NCBI GenBank assembly: GCA_028290225.1
Contig: JAQGKH010000235.1
Coordinates: 1-5,159, forward strand
Direction of reading: 5' to 3'
Source: Devosia sp.
Lineage (GTDB): Bacteria; Pseudomonadota; Alphaproteobacteria; Rhizobiales; Devosiaceae
Length of the DNA: 5,159 nucleotides
Each line of letters begins with the position of its first letter. The stretch's first letter is position 1. The notes below the pieces were generated by a model, which did not search any database, was not told the DNA's origin, and saw nothing but the letters and a program-made list of their open reading frames with translations. The translations under genes were made by a program, and so were the position numbers. Below are positions 1 through 5,159 of this stretch, in pieces.

Positions 1-93
1 GGGGGGCACGGGATGGGTGGCGTGGTCATAGGCAATGGCAGCAGTGCTGACGGCCAGTGCTGCGCCGAACAGGAGGGTGTTGCGCGTGCTCAT
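1..93 (-). CDS. Small exported or membrane-anchored protein, N-terminal 31 residues only (cut by window edge)
   Basis: An ATG at 93-91 opens a frame that stays open for 31 codons to the left edge, so the gene is partial at its 3' end. It begins MSTRNTLLFGAALAV, followed by a small hydrophobic stretch ending near AIAY and then a polar, proline-containing segment (DHATHPVPP). This looks like a signal peptide or an N-terminal membrane anchor. The ATG overlaps the TGA of the YeeE/YedE gene as ATGA (positions 93-90), which is typical of translational coupling. No strong Shine-Dalgarno sequence stands before it, which fits coupling. It is therefore very likely the third gene of the rhodanese-YeeE/YedE operon and should act in the membrane or periplasm. 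Too little is visible to name a family; another sulfur-handling protein is possible but is a guess. Confidence 0.6.
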   Translation of the reverse strand, partial: MSTRNTLLFGAALAVSTAAIAYDHATHPVPP

Positions 94-1307
94 GACTTGG
101 CAAACCCATCCAGGCCGAAAACCGGCCGCAGGGCGATACCGAAGATGGAACCCACAAAGGCGGCAGCGAACCAGAGCCAGCCATGCAAGCTCCCGGTGGC
201 AATGCCCGAAAACAGCGCCCCGATATTGCAGCCAAAGGACAGCCGGGCCCCATAGCCCATCAGCAGCCCACCCACGGCCGCTGCCAGCAGTGAGCCGAGC
301 GGCAGCCTGGCTTTGGGCGCGAACTTGCCGGCAATGGCTGCAGCCGCCGCGGCACCCAGCACCAGGCCGAAATCCATCACCGACACGGTGTCGGCCAAGA
401 CGCTGGATCCCAAAGCCTGGGCCTGGGCTGGCCAGGTCCAGAATTCCCAGCTGGCAACATCGATCCCCACTGCCTGAGCGATCTTGGCACCCCAAAGGCC
501 AAAGCCATAGGTGATGGACCAGGGATGCCCGGCGAGCAGAAGCGTTGCGATGTTGAGCAGCGCCAGCGCCAGACCGGAGCCGACCAGCGGCCAAGGACCC
601 CGCAGGATCCAGGTCCAACCAGGGCGCGCCGGAGCAGGTTCGGCTTCAATGTCGCCATGTACCCGCTTTTCCACGAGAGCGGTGACCAGAGCCACCACGG
701 CCAGTCCGGCAATGGTCGCCGCAATGGCAAAACCAACGCCCAGTTCGCCGCCGATGCTGATCGCCGGCAGGGATGGCTGGGTGAGCCAGAACGGCAGATG
801 CGCTGTGCCGATAACGGCGCCGACAATGAAGAACACCAGGGTCACCAGCATGCGCGCGGAGCCGCCGCCGACGGTGAACAAGGTGCCCGAACCACAGCCG
901 CCGCCCAGTTGCATGCCGAGACCGAAAATGGCTGCACCCAACAAAACCGAAACGCCGACCGGTGCCATGGCGCCTACCATCGCCTGGCCACCGATGCTGC
1001 CGGCCGCGACCAGCGGGATCATGGCGAGGCTTGCCACCCCTATCGCCAGCATCTGGGCCCGCATGCCACGGCCGCGCTTTTCGACCACCATGCGGCGCCA
1101 GCCACCGGTGAACCCGAACGAGCCGTGATAAAGGGCGATACCAAGCGCCGCACCGATCACAAATAGGCCGCCCTGGCGCAGGTCCACCTGCCAGGTGATC
1201 AGGGCAAAGCCGAGCACCAGCATGGCGCCGGCGACAAGCAGCGGCACCCGGTCGGCGGCAACGGGGGGAAGCAGCTTGGGCGCTGCGGTTGCGGAAATCT
1301 GGCTCAT
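90..1307 (-). CDS. YeeE/YedE family membrane transporter (TsuA-like, probable thiosulfate or other sulfur-species uptake)
   Basis: This is a 405-residue, very hydrophobic protein with roughly ten membrane segments arranged as two halves, as in the YeeE/YedE (Sulf_transp, formerly DUF395) family. The characteristic glycine-rich loops are present: HGSFGFTGGWRR (61-72), GGGCGSGTLFTVGGG (135-149), TYGFGLWGAK (266-275) and SFGCNIGALFSG (357-368). Characterised TsuA members import thiosulfate through the inner membrane along conserved cysteines. Here only two cysteines exist, C138 and C360. I chose ATG at 1307 over the longer TTG at 1331 because the latter lacks a ribosome binding site and adds a basic, unconserved-looking leader; a weak GTGAG lies 4 nt before the ATG. 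The gene follows an exported rhodanese by 89 bp and overlaps the next gene by 4 bp, so it is probably one operon. The family assignment is firm; the exact substrate is inferred. Confidence 0.9.
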   Translation of the reverse strand: MSQISATAAPKLLPPVAADRVPLLVAGAMLVLGFALITWQVDLRQGGLFVIGAALGIALYHGSFGFTGGWRRMVVEKRGRGMRAQMLAIGVASLAMIPLVAAGSIGGQAMVGAMAPVGVSVLLGAAIFGLGMQLGGGCGSGTLFTVGGGSARMLVTLVFFIVGAVIGTAHLPFWLTQPSLPAISIGGELGVGFAIAATIAGLAVVALVTALVEKRVHGDIEAEPAPARPGWTWILRGPWPLVGSGLALALLNIATLLLAGHPWSITYGFGLWGAKIAQAVGIDVASWEFWTWPAQAQALGSSVLADTVSVMDFGLVLGAAAAAAIAGKFAPKARLPLGSLLAAAVGGLLMGYGARLSFGCNIGALFSGIATGSLHGWLWFAAAFVGSIFGIALRPVFGLDGFAKS

Positions 1308-1380
1308 GAGTCTCACGACGCGTTTGAACAAAAGGCTTGGATGCCGCGCCGATCAAGCGCAACACCCAAACTCACTTATC

Positions 1381-1394
1381 GGTCGATGGTCGAT
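1381..1394. repeat. Tandem 7-bp duplication (GGTCGAT x2) next to the rhodanese stop codon
   Basis: GGTCGATGGTCGAT is two perfect copies of a 7-mer lying two bases from the rhodanese stop codon, in the 89-bp spacer before the YeeE/YedE gene. Nothing in the spacer resembles an intrinsic terminator (no stem followed by a T run on the minus strand), so read-through into the transporter gene is expected. The repeat is most simply a slippage product; no function is claimed. Confidence 0.5.
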
Positions 1395-1396
1395 GG

Positions 1397-2299
1397 TTAC
1401 TGGATCGGGCGAGCCGGATCGGCAGCCCATTCGGCCATGGAGCCATCATACATCGTCGTGTTCTTGTTGCCCGCTACTTCGCTCAGCGCGAACCAGGCAA
1501 TCGAGGCCCAATGGCCGGTGTTGCAGAACACGATGTTGTTTTCGCCATCCGCGAGGCCAACTCCTTGTGCGAGCGCTGCGACGGTTTCGGGCTGGGCAAA
1601 GCTGGCAAATTCGCCGCTATAAAGGCTGGAATGCGGAATGTTGAGCGCCCCCGGAATTGTGCCGGCCACGCGCACGACGGGGCTCTTGGACTGGCCAACG
1701 AACTGCTCGTTGGGACGGCCGTCGATCAGCTTGGTGCCGTTTTCCAGCGCGGCCAGAACGTCAGGCGTCGTCGCACGCAGTTGCGGCTGCACTTCATAGG
1801 GGAACTCGACGGCGACCGGGGTCGCCGGCTGAGCGACGCGCTCGCCGCCCTGGGCATCATACTGGCGCCAGCCACCATCCAGGATGGAAACAGCTTCGTG
1901 CCCGAGATATTTGAAGGTCCAGTAAACGCGGGTAGCGCCGCCGAACTCGGAGGAATCGGTGCCCCAGGGCACGATCACCACATGGTCGTCGCCGTCAATG
2001 CCCAGGCTGCCGATCAAGCCGGCGATCTGCTCTTCGGGCGGGATCTGGCCAGGAACGCCGTCCACTTCGGTCCGCCAGCCGGCGCTGGCATAGGGCGCGA
2101 CCACCGCATCGGCGATATAGGGAAGTTCACCCAGATCGGTGCCCTCGATCTCGTCGCGGATGTCGATGATCTTGATGTTCTCATCGGCTGCATGGGTCTT
2201 GAGCCATTCCGCTGTCACGAGGGGGGTGACATCGGCAGCCTGAACAGCCACGGGAACGGCGACCAACATGGCCGCCGCGACGAAGGACGAGAAACGCAT
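1397..2299 (-). CDS. Exported two-domain rhodanese (thiosulfate sulfurtransferase family)
   Basis: This 300-residue protein starts with a signal peptide: MRFSS, then a hydrophobic core, then VQA just before a likely cleavage site after A21, so it should be periplasmic. Two rhodanese domains follow. The N-terminal one (about 24-150) has IIDIRD (44-49) and SILDGGW (138-144), but the position of the active-site loop reads PWGTDSSEFG, without cysteine, as usual for the structural domain. The C-terminal one (about 175-300) has LIDGR (191-195), AGTIPGALNIP (212-222), the catalytic loop CNTGHWA with C259, and the closing YDGSMAEW (284-291). Rhodaneses move a sulfane sulfur from thiosulfate or similar donors to a thiophilic acceptor through a cysteine persulfide. 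The start at 2299 is fixed by AGGAG seven bases upstream and by the signal peptide; a longer frame from 2359 would bury the signal. It leads the sulfur operon with YeeE/YedE. Donor and acceptor are unknown. Confidence 0.92.
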   Translation of the reverse strand: MRFSSFVAAAMLVAVPVAVQAADVTPLVTAEWLKTHAADENIKIIDIRDEIEGTDLGELPYIADAVVAPYASAGWRTEVDGVPGQIPPEEQIAGLIGSLGIDGDDHVVIVPWGTDSSEFGGATRVYWTFKYLGHEAVSILDGGWRQYDAQGGERVAQPATPVAVEFPYEVQPQLRATTPDVLAALENGTKLIDGRPNEQFVGQSKSPVVRVAGTIPGALNIPHSSLYSGEFASFAQPETVAALAQGVGLADGENNIVFCNTGHWASIAWFALSEVAGNKNTTMYDGSMAEWAADPARPIQ

Positions 2300-2306
2300 C
2301 TGAACA

Positions 2307-2311
2307 CTCCT
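2307..2311 (-). promoter_or_regulatory. Ribosome binding site of the rhodanese gene
   Basis: AGGAG on the minus strand, with a 7-nt spacer to ATG at 2299. It decides between this start and the upstream in-frame starts at 2359 and 2350, which would place about 20 extra residues before the signal peptide. Confidence 0.8.
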
Positions 2312-2326
2312 GCAAAGCTTGACGGG

Positions 2327-2356
2327 ATCATAGAGCTTTAGCTCCGCCATAGCGAA
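2327..2356 (-). promoter_or_regulatory. Candidate promoter of the rhodanese-YeeE/YedE operon
   Basis: On the minus strand TATGAT (2332-2327) matches five of six bases of the sigma-70 -10 box. The element 18 bp upstream, TTCGCT (2356-2351), is a poor -35 box. Transcription would start near 2320, giving a leader of about 20 nt that just holds the AGGAG site. The spacer contains the dyad GAGCTTTAGCTC (2333-2344), so an activator or repressor could act here. The -10 box is plausible; the rest is inference, and the promoter could lie further upstream in the 189-bp gap (2300-2488), which holds no other gene and no convincing terminator for the hydratase-like gene. Confidence 0.3.
2333..2344. repeat. 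Short perfect-arm dyad in the rhodanese upstream region
   Basis: GAGCTTTAGCTC has 5-bp inverted arms (GAGCT/AGCTC) around two central bases and begins 34 bases upstream of the rhodanese start, immediately before the candidate -10 box. It could be an operator half-site pair or chance; no known consensus is matched. Confidence 0.3.
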
Positions 2357-2488
2357 CACTGGCGCTCCAAACGTTCGGGAAAACCGACAAAAGCTGGTTA
2401 GCCTCAGCCGCCTGCAGGAGAACAGATTTCTAGCAGGGCGTTCAGTCCGTCCGAGCCAGGGCCTGGGCGCGAAACGAGGCTGGGCAGA

Positions 2489-3187
2489 TCAGCGCGATCC
2501 GCTGCCACCTGCTGCATCTGCAACTTCCACGGCACCAAAGCCGGTGATTTCGGCCCGGATATGATCGGCCGCGAACTCAAGGGGGCCCATGCGCGCGCCC
2601 GTGATCACCGGGGTGCCGGCAGGAAAAGCCAGTCCAATCCGCTGGGCGTAATCGGCGGTCCATTTTGCCGCCTCGACCAGAGCTTCGATGGACAAACTGG
2701 TGGTTGCGCTCTTGCGCTCGGTTCCGGCCACCAGCTCGATCTCGCAGATCAACTCGCCCTGGCTGGGGAGTGGTTGGGAGGTGCCGAGCACCAGGCCGGC
2801 GGTGACCAGTAGATCCGCCGTTTTGGCGTGGTCGGGCCAATCGGCGCCGGCTTCAAGCCGCGAGCGCATCAACTCCAGTGCCGGAGCGATCATGAAGGAG
2901 CCATCGGCAGTGCTGACCAGCGCGAACTCAACTTCAAAGCGCAGGCCCGAAAGATCGAGCGCGTCCCCGCTGCGGTGAACCCAGCTTGCCGGCATGGGCG
3001 CCGCCGACAGCGTCGCACCAGGCGACCAAGGAGAAACCTTCCAGCCGCCCACTCCACCCAACGCCCCGATCAACTCGGCCTGCACGCTTTGGCTTTCGGC
3101 TGATGTTTGGGGCAGGCTGGCCGTGGCGCGAGCAACAGTGGTGCCATGCGCAATGGCGTCCAGCAGCTGGATGGTGAAGGCGTGCAT
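2489..3187 (-). CDS. 2-keto-4-pentenoate hydratase-like protein (MhpD/fumarylacetoacetate hydrolase superfamily)
   Basis: This 232-residue protein matches the pattern of the hydratase/decarboxylase branch of the FAH superfamily, cytoplasmic metal-dependent enzymes that add water to 2-hydroxy-2,4-dienoates or act on related 2-keto acids. Visible hallmarks in order are GGWKV (47-51) with the conserved lysine K50, the paired metal ligands in FEVEFA (E85 and E87), APALELMRSRL (101-111) with the third ligand E105, a KTADLLVTAGLVLG segment (122-135) corresponding to the family's DNASSGG-type loop, and PVITGARMGP (193-202) near the C-terminus. MhpD is about 270 residues, so this is a short member, mostly lacking N-terminal sequence. 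The start at 3187 is preceded by GGGAG with a 9-nt spacer; an upstream frame to 3265 starts with TTG and lacks this support. No other aromatic-degradation genes are visible, so the substrate is unknown. It could belong with the DeoR/ABC genes or stand alone. Confidence 0.8.
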   Translation of the reverse strand: MHAFTIQLLDAIAHGTTVARATASLPQTSAESQSVQAELIGALGGVGGWKVSPWSPGATLSAAPMPASWVHRSGDALDLSGLRFEVEFALVSTADGSFMIAPALELMRSRLEAGADWPDHAKTADLLVTAGLVLGTSQPLPSQGELICEIELVAGTERKSATTSLSIEALVEAAKWTADYAQRIGLAFPAGTPVITGARMGPLEFAADHIRAEITGFGAVEVADAAGGSGSR

Positions 3188-3196
3188 AACTCGGTT

Positions 3197-3201
3197 CTCC
3201 C
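3197..3201 (-). promoter_or_regulatory. Ribosome binding site of the hydratase-like gene
   Basis: GGGAG on the minus strand, 9 nt before ATG at 3187. It supports this start over the ATG at 3250 and the TTG at 3265 in the same frame. The 176-bp gap upstream (3188-3363) is long enough for a promoter, but I find no convincing -35/-10 pair in it. Confidence 0.7.
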
Positions 3202-3306
3202 AATGGGTATTCGCGCAAGGGGCCAAGCAATCGTTCACTGGCGTCCCCATGCGGGCTGGCCGCAAAGGTGACAGGCGAATTGAGGTGGCGCAACCGCTGG
3301 CGCGCG

Positions 3307-3320
3307 ATTGGTTATTGGTT
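3307..3320. repeat. Tandem 7-bp duplication (ATTGGTT x2) upstream of the hydratase-like gene
   Basis: Two perfect copies of ATTGGTT (AACCAAT on the minus strand) lie 120 bases upstream of the hydratase start, in the gap after the DeoR-family gene. The copies are 7 bp apart, not a full helical turn, so it is a weak candidate for a regulator site and may be simple slippage. Confidence 0.4.
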
Positions 3321-3363
3321 GCGAACGGTCATGAGCAGGCTTGGTCGACTTGTGGATGCCGCA

Positions 3364-4146
3364 TCAGGCGAGCATCGGCTCGCAAAGCACTACCTCCGTG
3401 CCAAAGCTTGCAAGGCTTTGAGCCACTTCAAGTCCGGGCAGCCGATCGGTGAAGAGGCAGGTGATCTTGCTGAACGGAACGACGCGCACGCCCGCTTCGC
3501 GGGTCCATTTGCTGGCATCGGCGGCAAGAAACCTGATTTTGGCATTCTCGACCAAGGCGGAGGTGATCTGGGCTTCGCTGTAGCTGAAATCCAGCACGCC
3601 ATTGCTTGGATGCAGGGCGCCGGCGCCGATCACCGCATAGGACGCATAGAATTTTTCAATGAAGCGCAGCGCATCCGCCCCCACCATATCCCGATCATTG
3701 TGCCGCAACAGGCCGCCCGTGAGATGCACCTCCAGCTGAGGCGCATCGCACAGCGTCAGGGCCACGTCGATATTGTTGGTGACAACCGTCAGGCCCACAT
3801 GGTCGCGCAGGGCCTCGGCCACGAACTGCACGGTGCTGCCGATGCCCATGAACACCGTGGATCCCGGCTCGATCGCTGCCGCGATGCGTTCGCCGATCCG
3901 CTGCTTGGCGCCGCTGTTCTGCCCCGCCCGGGCGTTGATTGAAATGTTGCGCGCTTCCACCGGCAGGTCGGCGCCGCCGTGGAAGCGGCGGGCAAAGCCC
4001 AGATCGCACAGGACATTGATGTCGCGCCGGATGGTTTGCGTGGTGACGTGATAGCGCGTCGCCAGCAACTCGATATATTGCGCCCCCTCGGTCTCGATGC
4101 GGCCCAGGATATCGCGCTGCCGTCCCGAGAGTATCCCATGTTCCAT
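3364..4146 (-). CDS. DeoR/GlpR-family transcriptional regulator
   Basis: This 260-residue protein has the family's normal length and layout. Residues 6-60 are the winged helix-turn-helix domain: a helix beginning GRQRDILGRI, the recognition helix TTQTIRRDINVL (35-46), and the wing FARRFHGGA (51-59). Residues about 80-235 are the DeoRC effector domain of the ribose-5-phosphate isomerase-like fold, with GIGST (101-105), VTNN (122-125), LTGG (142-145), the GVLDFSYSEAQ segment (183-193) and AADASKW (208-214). Members usually repress sugar or polyol catabolic genes and are released by a phosphorylated intermediate. It lies 76 bp downstream of a UgpC-type ATPase on the same strand, so it probably controls that transport operon, and perhaps itself. 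The ATG at 4146 fits the domain start, though only a weak GGA-like ribosome binding site precedes it. The effector cannot be told from the sequence; glycerol-3-phosphate is one candidate because of the neighbour. Confidence 0.93.
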   Translation of the reverse strand: MEHGILSGRQRDILGRIETEGAQYIELLATRYHVTTQTIRRDINVLCDLGFARRFHGGADLPVEARNISINARAGQNSGAKQRIGERIAAAIEPGSTVFMGIGSTVQFVAEALRDHVGLTVVTNNIDVALTLCDAPQLEVHLTGGLLRHNDRDMVGADALRFIEKFYASYAVIGAGALHPSNGVLDFSYSEAQITSALVENAKIRFLAADASKWTREAGVRVVPFSKITCLFTDRLPGLEVAQSLASFGTEVVLCEPMLA

Positions 4147-4205
4147 GACGCACTAATCCAAGAACGGCTGTGGATCCTCGATAATCACGGCAACGCGCCC
4201 CGGTG

Positions 4206-4219
4206 CTGGATCGATCCAG
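4206..4219. repeat. 14-bp perfect palindrome between the ABC ATPase and DeoR-family genes
   Basis: CTGGATCGATCCAG is a perfect inverted repeat with no central spacer, starting 3 bp after the ATPase stop codon and 59 bp before the regulator's start. It is not followed by a T run on the minus strand, so it is not an intrinsic terminator. It could be an operator for the adjacent DeoR-family regulator; that is an inference from position only. Confidence 0.45.
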
Positions 4220-4222
4220 GCC

Positions 4223-5159
4223 TCAGGCCGCAGTGTCCGTTCGCCGTCCGGTGGCCTTGTTGAACGGGTGCATGGCCGAGGCCGGGGCATAAAGCTTGAT
4301 CGCCTGGCCCTCGGCAAGGCTCGGCCGGCCCGGGACACGCAGGATCAAAGTCTGGTCCGCCAGCGTCACATGCAGATGGCTTTCGCCACCCACGGGCTCC
4401 AGCAGCTCAACGACCCCGTTGAACACCATTGCATCGTCGACCGGCTTTTCAATGATCAACTGGTCGGCGCGCAAGCCAACAATGTCAGTGTTCGGGGGCA
4501 GGTCGCCCTGGCGGAAGCCCTCGGCGCCAGCGAGCGCTGCGACGGGGATCAGGTTCATCGGGGGCGAACCGATGAAGCCGGCCACGAAAATCGTTTCCGG
4601 GCGATCGTAGACCTCGGTGGGGGTGCCGATCTGCTCCACGAGCCCGCCATTCATCACAACCAGGCGATCGGCCAGCGTCATGGCCTCGAGCTGGTCATGG
4701 GTGACGTAAAGGCTGGTGGTCTTGAGGCGGCGCTGCAGACGGCGGATTTCCACTCGCATCTGCACGCGCAGCTTGGCATCAAGATTGGACAGCGGCTCGT
4801 CGAACAAGAAGGCCGAAGGCTCCCGCACGATAGCTCGTCCCATGGCAACGCGCTGGCGCTGGCCGCCCGAAAGTTGGCGTGGCTTGCGATCGAGCATCGG
4901 CCCGATTTCAAGGATTTCGGCCGCTTCGGTCACGCGGCGGTCGATCTCGGCGCGCGGGGTGCCACGGTTCTTGAGGCCGTATTCGAGGTTTCCCCGCACC
5001 GTCATGTGGGGGTAAAGCGCGTAGTTCTGGAACACCATGGCAATATCGCGCTCGGCAGGTTCTGCCTTGACCACGTCGCGGCCCCCGATCTCGATCCGAC
5101 CCGAGGTGACGGTTTCCAGCCCCGCCACCATGCGCAGCAAGGTGGATTTGCCGCAGCCC
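4223..5159 (-). CDS. ugpC: ABC transporter ATP-binding protein, UgpC/MalK (CUT1) type, 5' end cut by window edge
   Basis: About 311 residues are visible; the first roughly 40 lie beyond the right edge. The fragment enters inside the Walker A motif, GCGKST (5158-5141), and continues with the Q-loop VFQNYALYP (Gln codon 5029-5027), the signature LSGGQRQRVAMGRA (LSGGQ at 4873-4859), Walker B FLFDEP with the D-loop SNLDA (around 4810-4775), and the H-loop VTHDQLEAM (His codon 4699-4697). After IGTPTEVYDRP and FIGSPPMNLI comes the C-terminal OB/TOBE regulatory domain, ending HPFNKATGRR. This is the cytoplasmic ATPase shared by carbohydrate importers of the CUT1 class. VVMNGGLVEQIGTP and GSPPMNL resemble UgpC of the sn-glycerol-3-phosphate importer most, and a GlpR-like regulator follows, but a related sugar or polyol system is possible. 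The in-frame TTG at 5140 is internal, not the start. Permeases and binding protein are not in the window. Confidence 0.9.
   Translation of the reverse strand, partial: GCGKSTLLRMVAGLETVTSGRIEIGGRDVVKAEPAERDIAMVFQNYALYPHMTVRGNLEYGLKNRGTPRAEIDRRVTEAAEILEIGPMLDRKPRQLSGGQRQRVAMGRAIVREPSAFLFDEPLSNLDAKLRVQMRVEIRRLQRRLKTTSLYVTHDQLEAMTLADRLVVMNGGLVEQIGTPTEVYDRPETIFVAGFIGSPPMNLIPVAALAGAEGFRQGDLPPNTDIVGLRADQLIIEKPVDDAMVFNGVVELLEPVGGESHLHVTLADQTLILRVPGRPSLAEGQAIKLYAPASAMHPFNKATGRRTDTAA

Noticed and set aside
511..1166. Two plus-strand frames of about 205-213 codons opposite the YeeE/YedE gene
   Set aside because: Both are shadows of the transporter's codon pattern, with low-complexity proline, alanine or histidine-rich translations and no ribosome binding site or domain.
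1337..2341. Long open frame on the plus strand (334 codons) opposite the rhodanese gene
   Set aside because: It runs antisense to a gene with unmistakable rhodanese motifs, signal peptide and ribosome binding site. Its translation shows no recognisable domain, and long antisense frames are expected in GC-rich DNA.
2448..2470. GC-rich near-palindrome (CCAGGGCCTGG) just after the hydratase-like gene, considered as a terminator
   Set aside because: Only about a 4-bp stem can form once a loop is allowed, and no T run follows on the minus strand.
3356..3366. Small palindrome GATGCCGCATC over the stop codon of the DeoR-family gene
   Set aside because: A one-base centre cannot form a hairpin loop without losing most of the 5-bp stem, and no T run follows; not a terminator.
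3402..3420. Inverted repeat CAAAGC...GCTTTG near the 3' end of the DeoR-family gene
   Set aside because: It lies fully within the coding sequence (codons for SLASFG and flanking residues), has imperfect symmetry and no T run, so it is most likely chance.
3268..3942. Plus-strand frame of 224 codons opposite the DeoR-family gene
   Set aside because: Antisense to a full-length regulator with all family motifs; the translation resembles no known fold and starts in the intergenic gap without a ribosome binding site.
5138..5140. TTG as the start of the ABC ATPase
   Set aside because: The frame continues upstream to the window edge as GCGKST, the end of the Walker A motif, so this codon is an internal leucine and the gene is truncated by the window.
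1..5159. Mobile elements, CRISPR arrays, tRNA or rRNA genes
   Set aside because: No transposase, integrase, spaced direct repeats, tRNA-like cloverleaf or rRNA segment was recognised; non-coding DNA is limited to gaps of at most 189 bp.

Overview
The window is GC-rich DNA in which every gene I can support lies on the minus strand. Reading in the direction of transcription (high to low coordinates) it holds six coding regions, two of them cut by the window edges: a UgpC/MalK-type ABC transporter ATPase (5' end missing), a DeoR/GlpR-family repressor, a short 2-keto-4-pentenoate hydratase-like protein, an exported two-domain rhodanese, a YeeE/YedE (TsuA-like) membrane transporter, and the first 31 codons of a small exported or membrane-anchored protein. 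Composition, the UgpC plus DeoR pairing and protein style suggest an alphaproteobacterium, plausibly of the Hyphomicrobiales (Rhizobiales). This is an inference from style; no marker gene is present.

There appear to be two functional blocks. The right block (about 3360-5159) is carbohydrate or polyol-phosphate uptake and control: the ATPase closest to UgpC, followed 76 bp later by a GlpR-like regulator. The permeases and binding protein would lie beyond the right edge. The left block (1-2299) is a sulfur module. A rhodanese with a clean signal peptide is followed by a YeeE/YedE transporter and then, with a 4-bp ATGA overlap, by another exported protein. The likely logic is that the rhodanese acts on thiosulfate or another sulfane-sulfur donor in the periplasm while the transporter moves a sulfur species across the inner membrane.

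Between the blocks sits the hydratase-like gene (2489-3187). It has its own good ribosome binding site, keeps the expected metal ligands, and has 176 and 189 bp of non-coding DNA on its two sides. Its substrate cannot be read from this context.

No RNA genes, mobile elements, CRISPR arrays, convincing terminators or integration scars were found. There is no non-coding stretch over 300 bases. I see no clearly new system. The items most worth a second look are the exported rhodanese/YeeE module with its truncated third gene, the two-cysteine transporter, and the orphan hydratase.
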